DNA from: JBCCRH01 sp039208045 | GTDB lineage: Bacteria > Bacteroidota > Bacteroidia > Chitinophagales > Saprospiraceae | Reading direction: 5' to 3' | NCBI GenBank assembly: GCA_039208045.1 | Contig: JBCCRH010000140.1 | Coordinates: 1 to 12,833 of the forward strand | Length of the DNA stretch: 12,833 bases | Shown here: positions 9,001-12,833 of the stretch, in pieces | Layout of the letters: each line of letters starts with the position of its first letter | How positions within the stretch are numbered: the stretch's first letter is position 1 | Made by a program: the position numbers and the translations under genes | The notes under the pieces: model-generated | Databases searched by the model: none | Told to the model about the DNA's origin: nothing | The model's input: the letters and a program-made list of their open reading frames with translations, nothing else

Positions 9001-10264
9001 TACCACCAGGAGTAGCAATAGTAGCACCAGATGCCGATACCGTATAGGTACCTGTACCTCCACAAGGATCAAGACTGAAGGTGATAAAATCATCCGCAGC
9101 GGCATAGGTAGTACCATTTTGGTCACAGGTAATATTAGCTAAGCCAGATTGATTAGCTGCTGAAACACCAAAGAATATTTCTGATACCCAGTTAAACCGA
9201 GTCCGCCCACTTAGTCCAAAAATTCTATAGTAAGTATATGTTGTAGTATTGCCTGCTATTGGGAATTTACGAGAATCGCTAGTTGCTCCATAAGCACCAG
9301 GACCTGCAGTAGTAGAAAACGTTTGTGTGCCTGTAACAGCAGTCCAGTTTGAGCCGTCGTTGCTCCCTTCAATACGATAGGTAGAGCCATTATCTAGCAT
9401 GAAAGAGCCAGTCATTTCAATACCAATCAATGCTGTTGGAGTGGGGAACTGCATTCTCAAGAACTCCTGATTGACAATATTCTGGAAATTGTTCCACCAG
9501 AACGCTTGCTGATTACCAGCTATTCCGTCAGTAAATAGATTGACATTAGCTGTATTTCCAAAAGTAAGCGTAGAGGTGAAGGTAATCATTTGCTTGTTAG
9601 ACACAATATTGTAATCCAATGGCATACATGGCGCCAGTAGCATCATACTCACTGTCGGATCAATCACCAATTCATGGGCCGCATCATATGCCCCCACCTC
9701 AAACGACAAAACACCGTCCTCAAGGAGGAAGGCACTTTCGACTTCAATTTTTTCACCATCAATTTCTTGATAGGCGTAGGGCGGACTATGGCTCACCTTA
9801 GTGCGTTCCCTGATGATATTCAAGGCCCCACTGTCGTCGATATAGGCCTCTTCATACGCTCCAATGTCGAACTGCACCTGCTCTATAGCTGCCAAAGGGC
9901 GAAGCACAATATCGTAGGATAGTTGCTGCTCATCAGTGGTGTAAAACCGTAAATCAGCGGAAGAGAAAGCGTCTTTTACCCAGACTTCGTCTTCCTGCTC
10001 GCTTTCCTCTACCACTCCGGTATTGGCCCAAGTCATCCCCCAAGATGCTTGGGTAGCAGGATCGACAAAAGCAACTTCTTTCTGACTGATCGTTGCTTCA
10101 TACTGAAGGGTATGCGCCTGGCATACTCCATCTACCACCTGCCATTTTTCCTGGGTCAGCGCTCGACTTAGATTAAATGTAAAATACCCCAAACTACTCA
10201 ACAGCAGCCCGAGGAACAAAATAGTGAATACGTTACTAGCGAAATTCGTGATGTTAATTTTCAT
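1..10264 (-). CDS. Giant multidomain secreted adhesin-like protein (SdrD B / discoidin / Ig-like / DUF11 / LamG), 3' end missing
   Basis: One frame runs without a stop for at least 3421 codons to the left edge. Residues 1-35 form a signal peptide (hydrophobic core about 12-30, likely cleavage after SRA). Then follow: a DUF7948-like domain (about 115-205, YAYQEIDGE, ending LVIDPTV); two discoidin-like units (218-732; GSNDGSNWT, YYRIFGLSG); SdrD B (842-941, NVFNDFDNDG); propeller-like region (942-1453); SdrD B (1454-1607, GNYVWIDADNDG); alternating Ig-like repeats (1616-2057); DUF11 (2058-2175); acidic linker; Ig-like domain (2231-2295); LamG-like lectin domain (2302-2525, LTLWLDGQDV); SdrD B (2639-2737); second propeller-like region; SdrD B (3187-3337); and the start of a fifth SdrD B (3346 on). 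Such proteins are usually exported by the type IX system and act at the cell surface, probably in adhesion; the sorting domain would lie beyond the window. No catalytic site was recognised. The start at 10264 puts a lysine directly before the hydrophobic core; an in-frame ATG at 10312 would add 16 residues. No Shine-Dalgarno is seen. Confidence 0.93.
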   Translation of the reverse strand, partial: MKINITNFASNVFTILFLGLLLSSLGYFTFNLSRALTQEKWQVVDGVCQAHTLQYEATISQKEVAFVDPATQASWGMTWANTGVVEESEQEDEVWVKDAFSSADLRFYTTDEQQLSYDIVLRPLAAIEQVQFDIGAYEEAYIDDSGALNIIRERTKVSHSPPYAYQEIDGEKIEVESAFLLEDGVLSFEVGAYDAAHELVIDPTVSMMLLAPCMPLDYNIVSNKQMITFTSTLTFGNTANVNLFTDGIAGNQQAFWWNNFQNIVNQEFLRMQFPTPTALIGIEMTGSFMLDNGSTYRIEGSNDGSNWTAVTGTQTFSTTAGPGAYGATSDSRKFPIAGNTTTYTYYRIFGLSGRTRFNWVSEIFFGVSAANQSGLANITCDQNGTTYAAADDFITFSLDPCGGTGTYTVSASGATIATPGGTLSASATGTFGNATFFRLGDGSAGGGNVTLTITGFDDNMDIVETVIDPGNCLPADCAGTDYNDLSNKSTITLSTLANTSGSGTIDDLKDGDITSQTFFFPSGTANGLEYIRVQFPQAEVLTGLEIVTSGGNPHLFNNGTNVEIQGSNNGSAWTTLLSVTEDASTSACIFGTCPSAESYSFPSNTTAYTFYRVFSVSGNGNNPWVHELFFQTRNPQSGLTNIVCNDGGTPFNGADDFLTFTLNPEGGTGSYNLIVDGYTPNPTTGTFGSDQVFTLPAGSAGNGDINIFIQNTADNCDIQETITDPGFCFPECGINISNAYVTCSAIDNYTLNFQVNWDYSYASAPPGASPIVLTAAGQSLANFQPTVDVGSQPFSVSVSTPTLGALITAEFQNFSDCNATRIIDIVPSITCAPAANCGFGGIGGNVFNDFDNDGVDDGDLEVGQGAIRVDLFEDNNNTPVATTYTNSNGDWLLTGFTNYPYRVEFSIPAGSPLETSLVGTDNKGDVQFLTTGSCDVDYGVLDPDQFTQNNPLISVVCFTRNNDPDTEGAIIFLEDDDKIPFTPISTSDGSSDWGQVSNFSTTNYPITYIDGANKGEVSTTLGLDWDVPNQRLLTGSYYRAFAPMATNSSSNGFAEAVIMQIPLDVENKTAGTPSVWLDLENCFGDDFAGVFQADNNYPGSNQYGLLGQYPEAVGAVGLGSIRMAKDFSELYVVNLNTNEVLVIPVNPDGTAASNASDIKRFPLPDTNCGGNWPDGRPYARALGLGVHPQTGRVYATLTCTGPNPADMTGYVYSFDPSDTTPSSADFQEELQVPLNIVRPYTNTNINRFYAGNVYSWVPLTPNTVPYVNNATNASYVGHISPWLAEIGFDRQTNGEYGMMIGERNRYTDQIASSFYVHGGALYRASRVNGAWMLENNGVSGDYTSIVNWTFDNSDKAGFHTSSSNRFFKYIGTEGTMFNGTFDNYQGSNEVISPAMDNISFNGTSGLSWLNIVNGERVADVRILSDETNNGFFDNNFAKANNWGGLAVMTRPSTIQVGNYVWIDADNDGIQDPGEMAVTGLTMKLYDAAGLLVGLDVTDASGEYYFDQTNVDITGVNATTGAANNSFTGLTMGEKYFIVLMADSYDENTDEITIGSTVYQLSPPDAGTGANADQNDSDASEMTIPGGVGDMPSIMFTTNVTDLTFDFGLSTSSCVVPSATLTPSAATCSGDMMNANGTITWTSDLNATHYGISTANAGSYNGPMTTMAAEMAPADNTVIFNTGAYAGATYIVRVFNGADDCFDDVTVVIPPGPPIPTIGDATVCEGLTTTITGSGTPAMSDPYVSNNMGIATVTSAGLVTGVSAGMTTITYTNSDGCTATSTITVTPLPTATLTPSAATCSGDVMNANGTITWTSDVNATHYGISTANAGSYNGPTMTGAAESAPADNTVILSDGAYAGATYIIRLFNTDDNCSRDVTVVIPAGPPIPTIGDATVCEGLTMTITGSGTPAMMDPYVSNDAGIATVTSAGVVTGVSAGMTTITYTNSDGCTATSTITVTARPTAMLSTTASTCNGAMENDNGSITWTSSSNVTHYGISTANAGSYNGATTTGTAQTVPADNTVILNDGAHAGASYIVRLFNDADNCTTDIPVTIPAGPTCIVDIFDLALIKELNTTATPGPFAPGDMVQFTITVTNQGNQNAFDVDVADYFNAAELSNPMLVMQAGVADNNDNTYTIDQIDAGMDVSFDITFTINPSFSGASIINDAEIIGGSTTDGGMDAMDADSEPNNNSMSMSETGNDNVITDMNNGQDQDDDLFEDDFDPAQVMVMGICPTLDPIADIEICEDNFTFPAITGSNLDGNEAYYSQPNGNGTKYLAGDMVTVNATGTFYAYTSEDALIRNTAGLTLWLDGQDVNADGSVPMDGTAIAAWRDKSGNSNDALSVSASDDPAYNASLQGVQFNSTDRLQGATGFNGNTLFVVFEPDNTITTSTNGGSLIGSTTQEAIFLGSATVSLTNEVVTFLNGGGGRDAISSSNLANITPDCHILAIRADGTNDAELYFDGTTNLQNLSTGGNVLFSNLPYAVGSVIGGGRHFAGTIKEIIAYGNTLPLNDFLAIQDLLTRKWNGGMICEDEESFRVVVPQIDVTPAVVCNNGTDFTVTVTVDWTDVDFANEDIVVSVAGQSMTINPTSEDGTDDAVFNFTSPSYDLIVSATLSNDTDCAAIPTAVDLIACGDECVDQLGGIVFNDVDSDGEQDAGEAGQNNILIEIYECNNDTPVATTYTNADGNWNVDLTGLMPPFRVEFTNPLQDYLDPSFAGSDNGTSVQFVDVASCTVDYGVITSDACFGTPDGDETTNDFRVITPCYINGSAEDPSTPNDALVIMDYDATGGSAPTKQVLATKQEIGTVWGIAIDHEEDIIYGSAFLKRHSGLAETSGASNPLGAIFTHDLNTGSNALWLDVSTLGIPVGTIPSSAARGLTNTSDPSNDAEAYDKVGKVGLGDIDIDVENKLLYVTNLNDNTVYALDIVTKMIIASYPLPAGVCGSSGEMRPWALKFHEGQIYVGAVCDASYTQNVSDLAGYVYRLNDGTWVEVADMTFDYPRELGFGSFCPSEWQAWTDQFPPNTCFGNNIVYPQPIISDIEFAADGVMILGIMDRAGHQLGFANYALTGASTFDNISAGDVLRALPNASGTWDVEIPATASGEFFDDDHTDGDEGSFGGLTLLPSTDEVLLTILDPAIQFSGGFYALDLGTGARSRFFEIYRNASTTGSGIGKAAGLGDIEVTCGELPIQIGNYVWIDTDMDGVQDACENPLPGLTVKLYTKPDMGNAELVATTTTDADGEYYFTGQGTTGETWETGFTEIVRGESYFIVFMGDSYDDTNDEITVGSIMYELTTADDGEGTNPDQNDSDVSEMTVPGLGDMPVIMFTADETDHTFDAGLIEAVERVALGNLIYMDNNEDGDFDSGTDMGIDNVTVELYNQGDDPTMATPVQTDVTENGGFYLFDNLSEGTYFVFIPASEFGDG
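254..2350 (-). repeat. Second copy of the SdrD B - propeller-like - SdrD B module (residues 2639-3337)
   Basis: This block mirrors 5444-7741. It opens with GGIVFNDVDSDGEQDAGE and ATTYTNADGNW. The propeller-like part has LGDIDIDVENKLLYVTNL and YPLPAGVCG matched to the first copy's LGSIRMAKDFSELYVVNL and FPLPDTNCG. It closes with GNYVWIDTDMDGVQD, DQNDSDVSEMTVPG and FDAGL. The preceding beta domain (about 2540-2625, TVDWTD, AGQSM) is also duplicated. The copies differ widely in the middle, so the duplication is old; the terminal SdrD B parts are the best conserved, visibly so even at the DNA level (around 310-361 and 5497-5551). Confidence 0.75.
4094..5419 (-). repeat. 516-bp composite Ig-like repeat, about 2.5 copies (A-B-A-B-A, residues 1616-2057)
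   Basis: A 172-residue unit made of part A (98 residues, TLTPSAATCSGD, HYGISTANAGSYNGP, TVVIP) and part B (74 residues, TIGDATVCEG, VSAGMTTITYTNSDGC) repeats as A-B-A-B-A. The period is exactly 516 bp: the A segment containing TCGTCC starts at 5341 and 4825, with its TTGTCC counterpart at 4309. By eye the two B parts differ at about 7 of 74 residues and the first two A parts at about 18 of 98; the last A is more diverged. Part B resembles BIG2-type Ig folds. The near identity, codon for codon in places, points to recent duplication or gene conversion. Confidence 0.88.
5444..7741 (-). repeat. First copy of the SdrD B - propeller-like - SdrD B module (residues 842-1607)
   Basis: The block starts with an SdrD B domain (NVFNDFDNDGVDDG, then ATTYTNSNGDW), followed by about 510 residues rich in propeller-blade phrases such as LGSIRMAKDFSELYVVNLNT and GRVYATLTC. 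It ends with an SdrD B domain (GNYVWIDADNDGIQD, DQNDSDASEMTIPG, FDFGL). The same order and motifs recur at 254-2350. SdrD B domains are calcium-binding beta sandwiches that form rigid stalks; the middle part has no recognised active site. A related Cys-flanked beta domain (about 733-835, NWDYS, AGQSL) precedes the block, as it does before the second copy. Confidence 0.75.
8069..9613 (-). repeat. Two tandem discoidin-like plus beta-module units (residues 218-732)
   Basis: Two diverged copies of about 255 residues lie in tandem, starting at YNIVSNK (218) and YNDLSNK (482). Each begins with an F5/8 type C (discoidin)-like fold, shown by MQFPTPTALIGIEM / VQFPQAEVLTGLEI, YRIEGSNDGSNWT / VEIQGSNNGSAWT and YYRIF / FYRVF. 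Each then carries a Cys-containing module (373-477 and 637-732) with the pattern SGLxNIxC, ADDFxTFxL, GGTGxY, GSAGxG and a closing DPGxC. Discoidin folds commonly bind glycans, so a carbohydrate-binding role near the N terminus is likely but unproven. Confidence 0.75.
10160..10264 (-). other. Signal peptide of the giant protein
   Basis: The first 35 codons give a short N-region with one lysine, a hydrophobic core (VFTILFLGLLLSSLGYF) and a plausible signal peptidase I site after S-R-A. This predicts Sec export, which precedes type IX secretion. The cleavage point is judged by eye; an uncleaved anchor is possible but less likely for this protein class. Confidence 0.7.
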
Positions 10265-10480
10265 AACGGTAATGATTAAGCTTCTTATGCACCCCTTTGG
10301 TGCGTACTTCATGAGATGATTCTATCCGAAATGGGCATAGCGATCTAAGGGCAGTGAATGTCATTTTTCACTACCTACCTGATGACTGATACCCGAATTT
10401 TAAATCTTGAAAATGTACCTTGCTTGTTGCTGTCGCTAAGGTAGCGAGCCTATGCAAGTCAGCTCTGGACTAAATTCTAT

Positions 10481-10495
10481 TTTTGCGTAAGTCTA
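10481..10495. repeat. Copy 1 of a 15-bp intergenic direct repeat
   Basis: The sequence ttttgcgtaagtcta matches ttttacgtaagtcta at 10689-10703 in 14 of 15 bases. Both copies sit next to AT-rich tracts upstream of the giant gene. They could be paired binding sites for a regulator or a remnant of local duplication. Confidence 0.5.
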
Positions 10496-10688
10496 TTTTT
10501 ATCTTATTACTGACTCTAAAAAATATAAACTTCTTATAACCAATATTTTAAATAATTTTTCCATCTAGCTATAATGGCAAAACCTTTGTGATCTACCCAT
10601 CTGAAATGGACGGATCATCGAAGGCCTTTCTTTAACTATATGGTGAAGATAGCAGCTGGGCATTGCTCTGTTCATGACATTTTATTAC

Positions 10689-10703
10689 TTTTACGTAAGT
10701 CTA
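10689..10703. repeat. Copy 2 of a 15-bp intergenic direct repeat
   Basis: ttttacgtaagtcta lies 208 bp from its partner at 10481-10495, with one mismatch. Its core tacgta is palindromic here, whereas the partner has tgcgta. The function is unknown. Confidence 0.5.
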
Positions 10704-10816
10704 AAAAGTGATCAAAAATTTATAAAAAAATTATAACTGCCTGATAGCTATACTTTTATTTAATATTTCCGTTATTTATTTATCATACATCTATTAATTA
10801 TCGTGCCGCTTCAAAC

Positions 10817-10859
10817 AAAAAAAAAGACTGCCCGGCCACCTGAGGTGGACGAACAGTCT
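10817..10859 (-). terminator. Intrinsic terminator of the upstream gene
   Basis: Read on the minus strand, an outer stem AGACTG / CAGTCT (10854-10859 with 10825-10830) and an inner stem CCACC / GGTGG around a TCA loop (10836-10848) are followed at once by nine T residues (10817-10825). The structure lies about 150 bp past the stop codon at 11006 and points the right way for the upstream gene. It separates that gene from the giant gene. Confidence 0.85.
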
Positions 10860-10906
10860 CGAAAATTAAATCACATAAAACGCAATTCTAACGCGCTTCT
10901 TTGCCT

Positions 10907-11002
10907 GAGCGAAGTAGTTGCTCTCGGCTCCGCTCGATCAACTACTTCGCTCGATCAACTGCTTCGTGCTCGATACGTTGATCGAGCGCAGCCGAGAGCA
11001 AC
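10907..11002. repeat. Compound palindromic intergenic element (REP-like)
   Basis: A 26-bp arm at 10917-10942 (gttgctctcggctccgctcg...) pairs with an inverted copy at 10977-11002 with one mismatch. A perfect 14-bp inverted pair (10907-10920 with 10939-10952, gagcgaagtagttg) overlaps it. Two direct copies of cgctcgatcaact(a/g)cttcg lie at 10931-10949 and 10948-10966. The element starts 3 bp after the stop codon of the upstream gene and is much richer in GC than the flanking intergenic DNA. It resembles the short palindromic repeats scattered in many Bacteroidota genomes; it may protect the transcript 3' end. Confidence 0.75.
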
Positions 11003-11005
11003 CCA

Positions 11006-12833
11006 CTATTCTAGTACCATCATTCGTTTCGTTGCCGTAAAGTCTTCCGTCTCCAAGGCGTAGTACAGTACGCCCTTGGCTCTCACATCTGCCGCTTTCA
11101 GGCTGATCTCATTGTACCCCTTTGCATACGCCCCTCTGATCAGGTGCAAGAGTCGACCCTGTACATCTCTGATCTTGATGGTCGCCTCCATCTGTTCTGG
11201 TAGCTCAAAGCTGATCACCGTTCTATCCTGGAATGGATTTGGACGGTTCTGGTGTAGCTCGTACACTTTCTGTAGCTGGCTTTCGCCAAAACGTAGGCGG
11301 ATGTCGCGCTGCTGATCTACTCGATCGTACGCTTCTGCTTTGGTGTAGCGAGAACTTACCTGTAGCATTTGCGATAAGCGACCGGCTTGCTCTACTTGGA
11401 TTACTAAGGTGAATAATACTTCGTCTGTACTTAGTGCACTGCGCTCATCCCAACTGATCGTCATTACGCCTTCGTCTATGTAGCGCATGCCAAAGTGGTC
11501 TGCTCCTGCACTGCCGTATTCTACTTCCACGATCTGTGCGTTTGCTACCTGTAAGGTAAACTGGTACGACTGTAGGTTAGCCAAATCACTAGCCCGGAAT
11601 GGTACTCGTACTTGACCTACTTCTACTTTTTCATCCGCTACCTCAATGCCCCACTCGCCTATCGAGCGATTCTCGATGCTTTGCAAGCTATTCGGTTGTG
11701 CATCGCCTGATACATCTCCGATCTTCACACCGATAAAGTCGCCAATTACTAGCTCATCTATGCCTAGATCATTCACACTTACCACTTCTGGGAATTCTTC
11801 CAGCCATGGGTTTTGTGGATCAGGGAATTCATAGGCTGCTTCTACAAAGCGCCAACTCGTATTGTTCGGGAAGGCATCTTCTACCGATAAGATCACCTTT
11901 CTGATCATGATCAAGTCTGATACGCTGATGCTTCCTGTATTATCTACATCTGCTGCTATGATCTGGTATGGACTATCCAATAGATCGACTCCCAAGATGT
12001 GCTTCTGAATCAGCACTAAATCGTAAGTCGATACCCCATTGGATGGATCTTGATCATTGTGTGGGGTGATGGTGTAGTCTTCATTAGCTGGTAGGCCGTT
12101 GAATTCATACAAGCCATCTACTTCGGTGAGCATTAGCTCGTTCATTGCGCCACTCACCAGTACTTCGGTATCTTCTATTGGATTGTTCCACTCCGTTTCT
12201 ATCACACCCGCAATACCTCCGGTACCATCTGTTGAACCACATACATCAAACATATTATCCTGTATCAAAATGTAGGTCTCACAGTGGTCGTAGTTCGGCC
12301 CACCTACCGTACCATCTGGCTGCACCGCGTAGGGGTTGAAGGCGCTATCCCAGGCGTAAATCTCTACAATCAAAGTTGATGGATCATCACATGTTAGTAC
12401 GATACCCGTCTGGTTGATGTCTGGCGTATCCCCATCTCTATTGATCGAGAATTTGATCGGCTCGGAGCAATCACTCACTGGGCTGGCTATGAAATCACTC
12501 GCCCATATACCCATCGCTCCAGTGTCAATATCTCCATCGCCATCAGCGTCCGTGCCTGGTTCGGTTGGCATTAGCTCAATGGATAAACCATTAATACAAG
12601 TTGGTACCGGTGCTTTGCAGTCTACTACAGAGAATGGTATCTCTACACTGTTTACGTTGCCACAGCCATCTTCTACATGTACTTCAAAAGCATGGCTACC
12701 TATCGGATACTCGCCTCTGATGGTGTAATCTGGATAGCTACCTACTACTTGTGTAGCATCTAACTGCCCATCTAAAATGCCATCCGCAAACGCATCCAGG
12801 AATACCTTGATCGTTAGATCATCTGGGGTACAG
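11006..12833 (-). CDS. T9SS type A sorting domain protein with HYR-like, dockerin-like and cohesin-like modules, 5' end missing
   Basis: The frame is open to the right edge, so only the last 608 codons are seen and the true start lies outside; an internal Met at 12571 is not the start. Counting from the edge: end of one HYR-like module (1-72, GSHAFEVHVEDGCGNVN); a second, Saprospiria-type module (73-197, PVPTCINGLSIELMP, with DADGDGDID); a carboxypeptidase-regulatory-like fold (205-258, VDGLYEFNGLPANEDYTI); dockerin-like calcium repeats (259-317, STYDLVLIQKHILG and DVDNTGSISVSDLIMIRK) with a further IGDVSGD at 371; a cohesin-like beta sandwich (397-517, VRVPFRASDL); and the type IX sorting domain (522-608, NRPNPFQDRTVISF ... 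KRMMVLE). The product is expected to cross the outer membrane through the type IX system and be anchored or released. No enzyme domain is visible in this part. A palindromic element and terminator follow the TAG stop. Confidence 0.93.
   Translation of the reverse strand, partial: CTPDDLTIKVFLDAFADGILDGQLDATQVVGSYPDYTIRGEYPIGSHAFEVHVEDGCGNVNSVEIPFSVVDCKAPVPTCINGLSIELMPTEPGTDADGDGDIDTGAMGIWASDFIASPVSDCSEPIKFSINRDGDTPDINQTGIVLTCDDPSTLIVEIYAWDSAFNPYAVQPDGTVGGPNYDHCETYILIQDNMFDVCGSTDGTGGIAGVIETEWNNPIEDTEVLVSGAMNELMLTEVDGLYEFNGLPANEDYTITPHNDQDPSNGVSTYDLVLIQKHILGVDLLDSPYQIIAADVDNTGSISVSDLIMIRKVILSVEDAFPNNTSWRFVEAAYEFPDPQNPWLEEFPEVVSVNDLGIDELVIGDFIGVKIGDVSGDAQPNSLQSIENRSIGEWGIEVADEKVEVGQVRVPFRASDLANLQSYQFTLQVANAQIVEVEYGSAGADHFGMRYIDEGVMTISWDERSALSTDEVLFTLVIQVEQAGRLSQMLQVSSRYTKAEAYDRVDQQRDIRLRFGESQLQKVYELHQNRPNPFQDRTVISFELPEQMEATIKIRDVQGRLLHLIRGAYAKGYNEISLKAADVRAKGVLYYALETEDFTATKRMMVLE
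11009..11269 (-). other. T9SS type A C-terminal sorting domain
   Basis: The last 87 residues carry the family hallmarks: QNRPNPFQDRTVISFELPE at the start, then KIRDVQGRLL, then a GYNEISL strand, a GVLYYALET strand and a basic end (TKRMMVLE). This domain directs substrates to the type IX secretion machinery and is normally removed or replaced on export. Confidence 0.93.

Larger units (their letters stand above)
10265..10816 (-). promoter_or_regulatory. AT-rich intergenic leader and presumed promoter region of the giant gene
   Basis: No open frame worth calling is present. The stretch is strongly AT-rich at about 10495-10565 and 10690-10800. On the minus strand it contains TATA-like runs (around 10505-10520 and 10722-10735), but no clean match to the Bacteroidota TAnnTTTG / TTG promoter with correct spacing could be placed. 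An imperfect 15-bp direct repeat (10481-10495, 10689-10703) and a weaker one (10324-10334, 10599-10609) lie inside. Since a terminator precedes it, the promoter of the giant gene should be here, but its exact position is not resolved. Confidence 0.4.

Noticed and set aside
10289..10303. Short hairpin gcacc-ccttt-ggtgc in the leader of the giant gene as a riboswitch or attenuator
   Set aside because: A 5-bp stem alone, without a known aptamer core or T run, is expected by chance.
10265..11005. The two large frames as one broken gene
   Set aside because: The upstream gene ends with a complete sorting domain and a terminator, and the downstream one starts with its own signal peptide, so they are two genes.
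10803..11063. Plus-strand open frame of 86 codons over the terminator and palindromic element
   Set aside because: It reads through the terminator hairpin and the inverted repeats into the antisense of the upstream gene's 3' end; its coding look comes from repeat DNA.
12072..12571. Start of the upstream gene at the Met codon ending at 12571
   Set aside because: The frame is open to the window edge and the 87 codons before it encode HYR-like sequence continuous with the rest.

Overview
The window looks like chromosomal DNA of a Bacteroidota bacterium, most likely a marine or sludge Saprospiria (Lewinella / Haliscomenobacter type). The reasons are the T9SS type A sorting domain, long secreted proteins built from SdrD B-like, HYR-like, DUF11 and dockerin-like modules, the lack of a Shine-Dalgarno sequence, and moderate GC. 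The genus is an inference.

Only two genes are visible, both on the minus strand and both cut by the window edges. Positions 11006-12833 hold the 3' end (608 codons) of a multidomain secreted protein: HYR-like module, carboxypeptidase-regulatory-like fold, dockerin-like calcium repeats, cohesin-like beta sandwich, T9SS type A sorting domain. Downstream of its stop come a dense palindromic repeat (10907-11002) and a clear intrinsic terminator (10817-10859). Positions 10265-10816 are an AT-rich intergenic stretch that should contain the promoter of the next gene.

Positions 1-10264 are one uninterrupted minus-strand reading frame of at least 3421 codons that leaves the window at the left edge. 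It begins with a signal peptide and a DUF7948-like domain. Then come two discoidin-like units, SdrD B, a propeller-like region, SdrD B, Ig-like repeats with an exact 516-bp period, DUF11, an acidic linker, an Ig-like domain and a LamG-like lectin fold. A second SdrD B - propeller-like - SdrD B block and the start of a fifth SdrD B domain follow. It is best read as a giant secreted adhesin or surface protein whose T9SS signal lies outside the window.

The two genes share direction and secretion route, but the terminator and 740-bp gap suggest separate transcription units. No tRNA, rRNA, CRISPR array, transposase or enzyme gene was found. Many short plus-strand open frames are shadows of the two large genes.
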